In this document: piece by piece, positions 1 to 10,944 of the stretch | Position numbering within the stretch: the stretch's first letter is position 1 | Layout of the letters: each line of letters starts with the position of its first letter | Assembly (NCBI GenBank): GCA_037903475.1 | Contig: JBAJFG010000080.1 | Location: 248,001 to 312,000 of the forward strand | Length of the DNA stretch: 64,000 nt | Origin: Ancylostoma caninum | Taxonomy: Eukaryota; Nematoda; Chromadorea; Rhabditida; Ancylostomatidae | Direction: 5' to 3' | The notes under the pieces: model-generated | Told to the model about the DNA's origin: nothing | Seen by the model: the letters and a program-made list of their open reading frames with translations, nothing else | Database searches by the model: none | Position numbers and translations under genes: made by a program

Positions 1-141
1 AGTCTGCAAACGGCTCAAACGCGAAGGTAAGGCAAGAAATGCCAATAAAGCAGGGTGCGAGTGAACCTGCCATGAAGCCACGCGCCTAACGTATAGCATC
101 ACATAATTGCTTCCCAGGATGCAGATTGTTATTTCGAAGTA

Positions 142-620
142 GTGATGCTTAATTTTCCATTGCACGTCCTCTACTTTTGCTTTTGTGGTTTCCATACTTT
201 CGCCTGCGTAATTTCAATATTTTTGGAATCAGTTGTAGCCTCAAAAGTGGTGTTCTGTTATTCAGTAGTTGCTTTAAAAATGTGCGCTAATGGTGTGGGT
301 TCAACGAATCTTAAGCACTCCAAGCTCGTGATTCGCAAAACTCTTGAACACCATTACCTGCAATGGCATTCCGAAAATAGAAGTCTGCGCTATGTTGTAA
401 CTCTGTTGTGTTACAAACTCATGCCATTGAAGTATGTGGAATAGTTCTATCCTAGATAGTAGACGCATTCGTATCTTGTACACAAAGTGCAAGCGAATGC
501 TTTTGTGCAGCAAGCGCAACTTACTGAGACATGTCGAATACACATTTTGAGCGGCTCAACTTCCGAAATTGCACACTGAGCAGCGGAAACATCCGTCGGA
601 ATCAAGTGGTGGATTTCTCA
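142..620. repeat. Dispersed repeat B, copy 1
   Basis: Shares CGTGATTCGCAAAACTCTTG/ATGATTCGTAAAAGTCTTG, ACCATTACCTGCAATGGCAT, TATCCTAGATAGTAG and the TTGCACACTGAGCAGCGG block with 5210-6090. Otherwise no feature is seen left of gene 1 exon 6. Confidence 0.5.
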
Positions 621-906
621 TGATCTTGTCGGGACATAGACTTGTCGAGTTCTTGTTTGAAAATCGTTCCAAAATCAATCTCAGCTGTCTTAGGATGACT
701 TGAACAGTGCGACATTCTTGCCAGCGCCTCCTGCCTGATTTCTCTTCGAATACATTCAAAAACGGAGCTTTTCGTGTGTACATTGCTGTCGCCATAGTTG
801 TGGCCCACTTCCACAAGCAAGACTTTTTTCTTCACCAGGTGTGTCAACTTGTTTTTGTTCATGAACTGATTAATTTCTCGTTGTGTCAAAAGGCTAAAAA
901 CATTAC

Positions 907-3789
907 CTTGTGAAAATCGGATTCCTATCCACCGCATAGTCAATATGGAAATCATTCCATACTCGAAGATGCAAGGGTAGAGAAAGGAGTTGGTCGTTAA
1001 TTTCGGCCAACAGTAAAGAACGAGACATTTCGCATGCCTTAGAAGGATTTGAAAATTTAATTCATTGTGACTTCGCCCGAGGTATATTCTATACTCACTT
1101 TGTAGCGGATGGCAGTCTTTATGGCGTGAGAGGTAACTTTTCGGAATAAGTTCACGAACCATGGTACAATACCACCACCAATCCTGAAACTACCATCGTC
1201 TGCCTTCTACGAGACCAATAGATGCAGATTTGAAGCATAAGCTCACTCGATATGGAAGAAGCCGACGTCAGCTGCACAGTCACCGAGGATAATTTGAGGG
1301 CGGTGATTGAGTGCTACAACTTTACCAGAAACATTTAGACGAATATCACTTGTTAATATATTTACCCAGCCAGAAGTCCACATCTGAAATTTCATGCATG
1401 ATGTGTTTCTTCCATCATACAGTGTTGTTCCTTCGAGTCTGACCAACATACTTCTCTACAACATGACAATTACGATATCTCAAAACTACCATTATTTTAG
1501 AGCTTCTAGTGAAATGTAGCCAAATTTTCTAGGAGTAGAAACACACTTACAGGAGCCAGCAATCTGTATTCTGCTGCCCACTTGCCCGTCAATTTGATCG
1601 CCCCTTGTTCTGAAGACCATGATACTCCATCGTTTGTCGGGAGGAAGTTGAATCTACAGAACATAAGGATCGTATCCTAGTACACGTCGGAAGTGCTCTT
1701 CTTACAATAAGTGAAAAAAGTCCTTACATATATCATCTTGATGGTTTAGAGACAGCATTCACGACAAAAAACGTCGCCGATTTTTTCATGAAATTTTACT
1801 CTGGAGGCTGCTACTGTGCTCATATGTAATAGAGAAAAGACCATCCAAAAAGACATTATTTGCTAGAAATATTAGGTTGTAACAAAAGTTTCCGCGGTTT
1901 GTAAGTTTTGGATGGAAACGTTTTATGAAAAATCACGGCCTCGCTTCGCTGCTCCAGAAATCCGTGGGCTGCGTGGCAAAGAACTGAGTGGGACAGTGCT
2001 AGGGGTCACTGACTTTGGCAAATCAGTTCTCGCTCAGTGGACATTGATGTGATCTGATAACCGGATGAATGTTAGAGCTAGATTTATGCTACATAGTGCG
2101 CGATTAAGAATTTCTCTGCGAGCTCTTCGTCCTTCCGGAGAGTTCGACCAACAAAATTAAGGCGTTTTCCGCGGTGTGACAGAATGGTGTGATTTTCACG
2201 GAGCGCTAGGAACTTGTCCTAAAATTCCACCACTAGTGTGAGTGCTGCCTCTGAGTCTCATGCTAAAACACTTTGCTCATTCACAGTGGACGTCAATGGT
2301 ATTTGCTCGTCTGCGGCCTCGAGAAGGACGTCGCGCAACCGCGCCGCGCGCGTCGTCACCTATGTATTCTGCTGCTGTTATGCGATTTCTACCAGCTTTT
2401 CTACTCGATTCTAAGGACTTTCGACCAAAGAAACGGAACGGAACGGAAGAAAAGATCCTAGAAATAGCATTCCGGTGGCGACGACACCCCGGCGCGCAGG
2501 TCGCGGTTTGCGGTCGCACTGCGTCTTTCTCGAGGCTGCGAATAGGCCACTGCCATTCTCGTCTACTGTATATGGATGGGTGTTACAGCTATTATGAAAG
2601 GTGGCACGAATGGCGAAGAACACGCAAATTCGAACATAACAAGTGCCAAAGTTCAGCTGATGACTTCAGCGCAGAGGCCAAAACGCAAAGACTGAAGTCA
2701 TCAGCAGAAGCGCCTAATTCAGGAATGTTAAGCACAGTGCTTAACTCATATACTCAAATTAGTGTTTCTCATGCAGCCTGAAAAACACCGGAACGTTATC
2801 GAACACACCATTTGATTTCTAAGTTCCGGTTGTGGTTAAATCTTATCTGGAACTGTTAATCATGCATTACTAAAACAGTGACGCAATCTGCACTGACTAA
2901 TGATGTCTTTGACAGTTGGAAAACCCTTCTCTTGAAAGATAGAAAAAAATTGAGCTAAAGGTTAATACTCAGTCCCCAATTGGAGATCATATTAAAAATT
3001 GTGGGTTTCTCCTGAAGGTTAAGTTACTTTTTACTTCACTTCTTGAACACCTCTCCTATTTTACGAGAACTTCAACATTAGCATCTCTTTTTCCATATCC
3101 CTTTACGACTATCCGACCTGGAGAAATTTATTTTTAAAAGAGAGAAATCTGTCTATTGGAAGTTTTAGCAGAACCACCTCTACTGTATATTAGCTCGACA
3201 TGTGTTTTAATGTTGTTGTAATCGTGAGCGTAATAATTTTTCTAGTAATTCTCGCGAGGATTTTTCATGCTCTTGGAATAAAATTTTATTGGAATAATAT
3301 AAGAGAAGAGACATCAAGAATTTATTTTCAACATAATTTCAATTGACGAAAGAGACCTTTCCCATATGACCGTCTCTACTTCTGGAATAGAAATAAAGCG
3401 GTGGGACAACGTATTTCCAGTTTTTCTCAACTAATCTTCAGTTTTGAACACCCTTGAAAATCTCGCGAATCAACTTACTTCGGGGATTCAAATTCTGTGA
3501 TATTCAGTCCATGCACCGACACCTTTCCTGTCCCATAGCCGGCACGGAAGCTCCTCGTTATATTCGGCAGAACGATTTTTGGCACCTCCGAATTTATCTT
3601 AAAATCTGCTTTCATGCGGTAAATCGCTAGCGGTAGATCAAGCAGTTAAAAAAGACTGACCACATGCTGTGAATGTTCGGAGACGAATTTAAATGCAGAA
3701 AGGTTGACACGAGCCTTTAGGTTTGAATTAGGCTCGGCGAGAGTGCCCACAACAAGAGCAAGCACAACCAGCACTAGACAATCTGTCAT
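907..3789 (-). CDS. BPI/LBP-family secreted lipid-binding protein, gene 1 (5' part, exons 1-6)
   Basis: Exons by coordinates: 3661-3789, 3479-3597, 1551-1653, 1247-1383, 1099-1183, 907-1037. The start ATG (3787-3789) opens a signal peptide (MTDCLVLVVLALVVGTLA) followed by the BPI N-terminal pattern NLKARVNLSAFKF. Exon 2 has EVPKIVLPNIT and GLNITEF, exon 3 ends GKWAAEYRLLAP, exon 5 reads IGGGIVPWFVNLFRKV, and exon 6 carries NDFHIDYAVDRNPIF. Cysteines in GDCAADVG (exon 4) and ACEMSRS (exon 6) match the conserved disulfide pair of BPI/LBP/PLTP proteins. Donors and acceptors are canonical GT/AG and phases match genes 2 and 3 exactly. About 235 residues are encoded; exon 6 ends in phase 2, so the second BPI domain must be left of base 1. 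By family, a secreted binder of lipid or LPS. It is closer to gene 2 than to gene 3. Confidence 0.9.
1873..2245. mobile_element. Truncated copy of the 32914 element
   Basis: Begins TAGGTTGTAACAAAAGTTTC and aligns with 32914 onward, including CAGAAATCCGTGGGCTG and GAGAGTTCGACCAACAAAAT. Similarity stops near 2245, so the right end is missing. In intron 2 of BPI gene 1. Confidence 0.65.
2285..2567. mobile_element. Palindromic MITE family A, copy 1
   Basis: Ends AGTGGACGTCAATGG and the complement of CCATTCTCGTCTACT, with an imperfect palindromic GC-rich interior (ACGTCGCGCAACCGCGCCG; TCTGCTGCTGTTATG). Aligns with copies at 34308 and 52583. Confidence 0.75.
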
Positions 3790-3978
3790 TGTCTTCTACC
3801 AACCATGGTGTGGTGCCAGGTTAAATAGGCATTTTGAGAAGATGCTTTCAGACACTTTTTTTTCAGTTGTTATCACAGGCATAACTTTGCTTTTTTCAAG
3901 TCATCAAAGGCGGAAAAACACTCTACCAGGACAGTACGCAATCGGCTATCGGTGTCACCTCGGCTTACGGAGGGTTAG

Positions 3979-3992
3979 GATAACACTGATAA
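3979..3992. promoter_or_regulatory. Paired GATA motifs upstream of BPI gene 1
   Basis: GGATAAC and TGATAAC lie 9 bp apart about 190-200 bp upstream of the gene 1 ATG. A further TGATAA is on the minus strand near 3870. The block AGGATAACACTGATAACACG recurs upstream of gene 2 (31624-31641) and, with the second site mutated, upstream of the exon relic (7578-7597). Nematode intestinal genes are controlled by GATA factors (ELT-2 binds TGATAA); function here is inferred from conservation and spacing. Confidence 0.5.
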
Positions 3993-5209
3993 CACGCATT
4001 TCATCGATTAAGACTTACGTAATTATGAGGAACATCTAAAACGGGTTCCATTCCTCAGGCTTTTGTTGTGATGAACACGTCCGATGTGAAATATAATATT
4101 ACACCGAAGTAGCGGAGCGCTCTCTAATTATGTACTGTCCACAACAAAATCTATGTGTGCTGTAAAATCTCAAATGTTGGCAGGCATCTATCGCTGACTT
4201 GGTGCTGGCTATCTTCCAGATGTGGTAGTTAACCGCTTAAAACGACGAGGAAACGATGAGCCGAAGGTCGTGGTTAAAAGTCAGCTCTGGTTTGCAACCA
4301 CGAACAAAGTGCGACCTAATTCACAACTTAGCTGTTCAAAAGATGGAGCTTTAGCAAAACTTCCCAACCACCAAAGGATTCAAATCTTCAGCCAAGAATT
4401 AGTCGATGTCCTCAGAGTGTGCTGAAATACCTGTGCACCTTAGACTCCAACGACAACGGAATATATGCGAGCATTATAACCCGAGTGGCTAGTGAATCTC
4501 ATCCCGCAGAACGTATCTTCAATTCGGTGAACTCAGAAACACATTTCCATGCTCATAAAATATGTGGGATTTCTCCACAAGGAAATCGGAGTCATCGATT
4601 ATCTCCGGTGGGAAATCAGGTGGTCGAGACGGTGCACAGTGTGTAATTTCAAACCTCTAATCGACCAAAATTATTTTTCTAGGGAACCTGTGCATGAATT
4701 CTTTCACTATCTGGTATATATACTCTGTCTGGTCTGCTGCTTCTATGCACTAGACAACATCCATGGATGCCAAGGATTTAGGGGTAATTTCTAACACATA
4801 TTTCTGCGATAGTGCCCGAGAGAACGAAATCGTGTACTGAGAAATAATTTTCTGCGCAGCAGCTGCGCCACTTAAATTTGAGTCTCTATGCGTGTTTGCA
4901 AACTAATAAGAATAATATGTAGAACGTGAATATGCGTCTTAGTTCCAGGATTGCATACATTTCCACATGATAAGCATGACTGAACTAACATATAAAACTG
5001 CTGGATATTTTGTGAGATTTCGCAATTAAGAAAATAGTAATTCTAGAACTGCTGCTCATATAAATAGACTAAACTGTCCCCCAATTTTAATTTACATGGA
5101 AATCTTGTGACACTTAAGAATTCCAGTCGGATTTGTTAAAGTTTTACTCGATGAAGGTGGTCACCTACAGGGAAGCATGTCTTTAAAGGCGACATTATTC
5201 CATCTTTGG
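3993..5209. other. Intergenic, nothing recognised
   Basis: AT-rich sequence upstream of BPI gene 1. No coding exon, RNA gene or inverted-repeat element could be supported. Confidence 0.5.
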
Positions 5210-6090
5210 CTGGTATTTTCCCCACGAAATCCTCTATTCCAGTCAGTTTTTCTGAGAGTACTCTCTATTTCTGCGATTTCAGTACTTTTTCACTCTCATT
5301 ATAACCTCAAAACTGGCGCTTCGCCTTCTCTCACTTGCTTTCATGATGTGTGCTATTGGCGCGAGGCTTGCAAATCACAGGTGTTGCTCAGATAGAATTC
5401 ATGATTCGTAAAAGTCTTGAGCACCATAACCCGCAATGACATTCTGAAAACAGAATCATTGGCGAAATTGCAAACCTATTACCTCAAAACATATAAGGAA
5501 TATCTATCCTAGAGAGTAGCGGTTTCAGCCCACATAGACGTGTTTTCTGTAGAGGGTCGCAAGCGGTCGCAAAGTTAACACACATGCTTGTATACAGGAA
5601 GATTACTGCTAGTCACCACACATATTTCTAGCGAATCTCGTGGACCTTTTCTAAGATTTACCCGAAAACACAAATATGTCATGTGCTAAATCGCTCATTT
5701 CTCAGACAAGTTTGAATATCTTCCTAGCGTCTGAGAAATGTGGTTACTGAGAAATGAGAAAGCTTGCTTCAAGATCTATCAAAAGAATTATAAATAGGAT
5801 ATTCAGACGACAACATAGAAGACAGAGGTAACCCATGAAGCACTCATCTGTTCTACGTAGGTGGTGTTGGATTGATATGGTATCTTTTCGTTATCTAATC
5901 ATACACCGCTAGGTGAGTGGTCGCCAAAAAACCACGTGTATCGTATGCGCGGACTACTGGCGAATACTTTGATGCAGTAATCGAGACATGATAAGACAGG
6001 TCGAAAAATATTTTTTGAGCTGCTAGATTTGTGAAATTGCACATTGAGCGGTGGGGACATCGATCAGATAGATATACACGCAATTATTTC
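5210..6090. repeat. Dispersed repeat B, copy 2 (expanded)
   Basis: Contains the same ordered blocks as 142-620 (ATGATTCGTAAAAGTCTTGA, TATCCTAGAGAGTAG, TTGCACATTGAGCGGTGGGG), with ~350 bp of extra sequence between the last two. No coding function recognised. Confidence 0.45.
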
Positions 6091-6216
6091 TTCACTGAAA
6101 AGGAGTCAGTGAGCGCTCGACCGGAGGACTTCGTGGCGAAATTACTAAGTCCCCGTCTTTGACTCGCGCGCCGCACACCCGTTTGTTTCCCGCTCTTGAT
6201 TTCGTGCTAGCATTAA

Positions 6217-6934
6217 AGGCAGTGTCCAGGCAAAATTTTCGAGTACTGGGTTTCTGTGGTTTCTAGGCCAGCTTGGCTCACTCATACCAGGTATGAACTT
6301 GAAAAACCACAAAACGCTCAGAAGAACCGTTTTCCTAGCCCCTTCCTGACTGAAGCGGACGAGATGTCCGACAACACTCTCATCATAGAGGGCGCAGAGA
6401 AAATTTTTATCGATTGATAGAGCCAGTTCGCTGCCTCAATTTCAGCCTCAGCCAGTCAGTTCCTATTCCTTCAGGGGTCCGCAGCTCTGTTGAAGTGCTA
6501 TTTTCGAAAAGTATAAACAGGTAGAGGTAAGTTTGGTATGAATAGCCGTCTCCGGACATAAAGTGATCGTCGAACACTCCACCAAGCATAGGCCCGTAGC
6601 CTGTAGATCCAGAATCATTAAAGATGAAGAACTGGAGTGTTGAGCAACAGTACCTGAACGTTTAGAACACATAAGCAAACTTGAGACGCATACACATAGA
6701 CGAATTAGTCACATTAGAGAGACGCTTCCGCAGTCAGTTTGATATTTTCCAACTGCTCCGAGTTACGCCAGACGGGCTGGGCAGTGGAGTTGGGTTTGAG
6801 TACTGGGTCTAAGGCGGATATCTCGCTTATTTCCTCGACTTTTTCGCTGAAACTTTGGCATTTGCCTATGGAGTCGACCCACTATCATAATCTAATGAGC
6901 ATTCAAGCTCAAAGGTTTTGCCTGGACACTGCCT
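6217..6934. mobile_element. TTAA-flanked element (piggyBac-like MITE), copy 1
   Basis: Inverted ends AGGCAGTGTCCAGGCAAAA are perfect at both sides, flanked by TTAA at 6213-6216 and 6935-6938. TTAA duplication is the piggyBac signature. No transposase is visible. A minus-strand frame around 6407-6600 reads GYGPMLGGVFDDHFMSGDGY, with no family I recognise. Confidence 0.8.
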
Positions 6935-7139
6935 TTAAGTTCAGCGTAAAGATGATCTCATAGTTGGACTTCGAAATGCGAATTCACCTGCAAGTATAGT
7001 CCTGGTTTCGTCCGACTACTCAAATACCATAGTTAAATCTGCAAATTTAGGTCAATGAAGCTTATTCTATTTTAGGAGTTCCTCATCAGCTGGGGGATAG
7101 CTGTAAGTCAACGATCATTAACTGATTGTTGACTGACCT

Positions 7140-7395
7140 ACCACCACCCCAGAATAGACGGCCGATGTCCCACACTTCAGTCCCTCATCACATTTGGCGG
7201 AACAATTTCAGACATCTTCAAATTTATCTTGAAAACTGTTGTTAGACGAGGCAAGATGTAAACGAAACAATCCAGAAATATTGCGCATGTTCGGGGGTGA
7301 ATTTGAACAGAGAAAGGTTGATACGAGCTTCGAGACGGGAGTTGTTTTCGGCACGGATACCCACACAGTGTATGAGCTCATCCAACGCCAGATGG
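7140..7395 (-). pseudogene. BPI/LBP exon 1-2 relic
   Basis: On the minus strand, 7275-7352 reads NSRLEARINLSLFKF, clearly the exon-1 sequence of the BPI genes. About 7160-7227 reads NLKMSEIVPPNVMRD followed by a stop, matching exon 2. No clear signal-peptide ATG remains, the downstream splice context is lost, and exons 3-12 are not seen. The region just upstream (about 7480-7600) still resembles the promoter block of genes 1 and 2. I read this as a truncated or decayed fourth tandem copy lying between genes 2 and 1. Confidence 0.75.
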
Positions 7396-8020
7396 TGATC
7401 TCTTATTGATTCTCCGACTGTGTGACGTGATTCCAGGTTTTGTATGCATTCTGAAGATACTTAAACTTGGTTTTTTTTTGTTGACTTGTTGTTGTTTTTT
7501 TGTCGTCAATGGCAAGAGAACAACATTCAGCCAGGAACGTACGCGATCATGGGTGTCAACTTGGCCTATGTAGGGTCAGGATAACATTGCTAACACGTAC
7601 TTCACGGATTACAACTAATACATATTGGGTTTGTACAAAAGTTTCTTTCAAAATTCTTTGAATCTCCTCAGATGGATAGCTATTGGATATAGCAATGAAC
7701 TTGTTGAGCAAAATGCTCTTTTTTGTTATAGTAAGTTGTCTCTGTTGCAGCCAGGAGACAAAAAAACTTGAAAATTCACATTTGCGCAAACCGAATATGT
7801 ATTTACAGAAGTCACATTTAAATTTTCCGTTTTTCAATAAAATTGCAAGCAATTTGAATGACTAGGTCTATCTTCATGAGGTGACGATGGAATTATTTCG
7901 CGCACTATTTTCTTCAGTGTGTTAAATAAATGAATATAGGCGATTCACCTCGAGAAGAGTATCGCGTTGCAGATACCCGTGCAAGCGGATCCATTTCAAT
8001 AGTTCAAATTCCCAGTTAAC

Positions 8021-8240
8021 TCTGATGTTTGGTGGCGATACATTTGGTAAAAGAATGTGTTTGGCAATACATTTTACTGGATAAAATTTTGTTTGGCAAT
8101 ATGATTTACGGGAGAATGAGTGAAGAGCCTGTTTGGCAATACAAGGAAAGAGAATCTGTTGGCGATACATTTGACTGGGTTTGCTTGGCGAGACAAATAG
8201 CAAGTTTTGCGTGGCGATACATTTCACGGGTGTTCTGATA
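8021..8240. repeat. Degenerate 25-40-bp tandem repeat
   Basis: About seven copies of TTTGGCAATACATTT (variants TTGGCGATACATTT, ACTGGG) at 25-40-bp spacing. One further copy follows the SINE-like sequence at 8403-8433. Confidence 0.7.
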
Positions 8241-8289
8241 AGACGTTCATTTCATTCTTAAATGGAGGCTTAACCATAGATGGTGTCGA

Positions 8290-8385
8290 TCCGGATGGCT
8301 CAGCTGGTAAGGCACCGGACTGCAGAGATTGGTATAGTGGTACGATTCCTGATGATACCGAAATTTTTGCGCGGTTAATAACCTT
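8290..8385 (+). repeat. tRNA-derived SINE-like sequence, copy 1
   Basis: TGGCTCAGCTGG fits a pol III A box. GGTACGATTCC, about 45 bp on, is a degenerate B box. It ends in GAAATTTTTGCGCGG, like the two copies at 22.9 and 27.65 kb. It does not fold as a full tRNA. Confidence 0.4.
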
Positions 8386-8439
8386 TTTGTTCGACGACAC
8401 AATTGGCAAGTTTTGCATGGCGATACATTTGTTGGCATA

Positions 8440-9639
8440 CACAGAAGGACTAGTTCTGCCCCAAATTTTTGAGAGATATTTTCGCCTGACTTCGCAAAGA
8501 GGGGTGGAAGAAGGGAATTGGAGGTGTTGAACACGGAAACCGTATCCGTTTTGCACCCTATCCTCATTTCTGCAGGGTAACGGTGGGTGTAGTGCAAGAA
8601 GTCGAGAGAAAATACCGATTTCGGGAAGAAAGGAGGCGGCATGCAAAATGATGTTGACATCCGCTATCAGCGTTGTATCAACTCCTGTACGCAAAATTTG
8701 AGAGCTATCTGTGAGATTCCGTGTCCACGGTATGTCCACAATAAACTAATGAAAAATGGGATACGGTACAAATGGATACGATATTCGTGTTCAGCACCTC
8801 AGTTAACCCTTTACGCAAAGATTGGGCGAAAATAAAATTCTCAAAAACTGGTATCCGAATAGTGCCCCTTGTTCGCAGATTCTGAGGCCACCCTTCCCCA
8901 GTCTTGGTTCCGTCACTGACACCACTTTGCAACTGTTCAGCAGGACTTTCGCTGTGTCTCTGAGGTGAGTCGTTCACTCTCATCTATCCTAGCCAGGATC
9001 ACTTTTGTACGAACATGTCTCAACGATCCTCCTTCCCTTGTTAACTTTTTGTCACGTACGAAGTACGTGTCAAAATGTGACAGAACCAGTGCGCAAGCGT
9101 AGCAAGACCACACTGCTAATAAGCAGTTAGTTGGTTAATCAAGTGTCGGTTTCAGGCAAGAAAATTTAAGTTTTCCGATACATGGATTGGGGAAATTTAG
9201 AAAGACCTTCGAAGCTTTTCGGTCGATGACCCGAGTAATTTCGCTCGATAACCCGAGTAATTACAGTGTAGCTAAACCAGCGACCAGCTTCCTATAAGGT
9301 GTACATTAACAAGCGCTTGGATGTTAGGGCTTACTCGTGGTTTTGCTTTGCTGCAAACTAGACGGCTTATGGAACTCACCTGGTTAGATGAGGCCCGACT
9401 GAACCAGCGGCACACTACAGCAATCGCTCAGGCGAGACACGTAGGAGGCGGACGATGAGTGAATGCTGTGGAATCGCTGGAGCCCACGCAAACAAAAGCA
9501 TTTATCTTCAAACATCTGGGGGTAAGCTTGTTTAGGCATGTGCTTACACAGTCCGTGGTAGAAACATGACTATTTTTGTCTCATTTTAAGATAGAATTGC
9601 CAGGACTCTTCCTCTTTAAAAAAATCGAGGAGCGAAACG
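8440..9639. other. Intergenic, nothing recognised
   Basis: Short open frames on both strands without family likeness. No terminal inverted repeats found. Confidence 0.45.
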
Positions 9640-10010
9640 GAGGACACTGTAGCGACGCTTTTAACCCGCATTTACCGTGTTGGAAGCTCGAAAATCTGAT
9701 AAATCTGAACAGCAGACGTGTCGAAACCCGACAGCAGTAACCCATGCTACTCGGATAAAGAACGTGTTACTACAGGTCAGCAACTGAATAGCAACTGAAT
9801 AGCAACCAAATAGCAACTGAATGACAACTGAACAGCAACCGAATAGCAACTGAATAGCAACCGAATAGCACCTATGGCAGCCAAAATAGCCCCCATGGTA
9901 GCCCGAATAGCACTGTATGGCGCCCATTTTACGGATTGGAGCCGAGGGGACATGCGGTTCCAATCCCTATCGGGTTCGGCTCCGATCCGGAGAATGCCAG
10001 AGCGGATGAC
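9640..10010 (+). repeat. Dispersed ~370-bp repeat, copy 1
   Basis: Shares, in inverted order, CCGTGTTGGAAGCTCG, GTAACCCATG, AGCAACTGAATAGCA, GCCCGAATAGCAC, GCCCATTTTACG and GGGTTCGGCTCCGATCCGG with 23150-23530. No coding content seen. Confidence 0.65.
9776..9870. repeat. Short tandem repeat, ~11-bp unit
   Basis: GAATAGCAACT/GAATAGCAACC repeated about eight times, part of a larger dispersed repeat (9640-10010). Confidence 0.75.
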
Positions 10011-10944
10011 CGCATCACCGTCCTGGCACCCGGGATGGGCCCGGCGCCAGCGCAGCGCGAACCACTCTAAACTCCGCCAACATAGCCAATGTCGCGTTGA
10101 CGTCCGCAACGCGGCGAGTAAGCCGGAAACTACGGAAACGAAGGAAATTAAGGATGAAAAGCTCCTAGTAGAGTGTGATATGGTAGATATTTTATCCTGA
10201 GGGCTAGATATTTCGTCTCGAGAATTAGATATTTCATCCCCAGGGTCAGTAGTCCTGAGAATGATATTATCAGTGATCCTAAAGTGTGAAATTTCACAAT
10301 TACAAGGAAATGCGTGAAATTTCGCGCTTATCACGAATGTTCTTCAAATGTTCTTTGGTTCGCTATGCGATTTGTCGCTTTTTATCATGTTGTTGTTCTA
10401 AGTAATCAATACTGGATGAAATGTAAGTTAGTGGCTATCCTAGGCAGTGGTATCTTGAGGCATGCCTGCGAGGTAACTGCATTTCTGCGGGGCAATTCTC
10501 GCACCCTACCATGCACCAGATGCCTAATTGAATAGAAATTATCTTGCTACTAGATGAACTAAGTTTGTAAGAAAGAGAAGACCATGCTCCGCTCATATGA
10601 ACTTCAGTTTGGTTTATGAACTTCAATTTAGTCGTCGTTGGCTTTATCAAAGCAAAAGTTGTGAGAAAAGTTTGAAATGTTCCCGAAATCACTCAAAATT
10701 CACATAAAATGGTTGACATTCTTCATTTTCCTTCATTTATACACAGTCATAAAGGACTAACCACCATCAGACTTCCAAAACGGAAGTTACGCAGACGCAG
10801 CGTAATAGGCGGAGCTTGCGACATACGCGACGGACGAGCCTGCTGGCGCTGTTAACAGCTCAGCAGCGATGATCTGGGCAGTTCCTGGCGGCCGTCCCGC
10901 CTCCACCTAGTTAGGTCAGGTACCTCTTGACCGTTTCTCGAAAT

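Noticed and set aside
602..1162. A 186-codon minus-strand frame
   Set aside because: It runs through BPI exon 5, an intron and part of exon 6 in the wrong frames; spliced exons 5 and 6 explain the conserved sequence.
2242..2781. A 179-codon plus-strand frame
   Set aside because: It is largely a read-through of MITE family A; other copies of the element break the frame.
8296..8370. A tRNA gene
   Set aside because: The A box is good, but the B box is imperfect and no acceptor or anticodon stem closes, so it is kept only as SINE-like.
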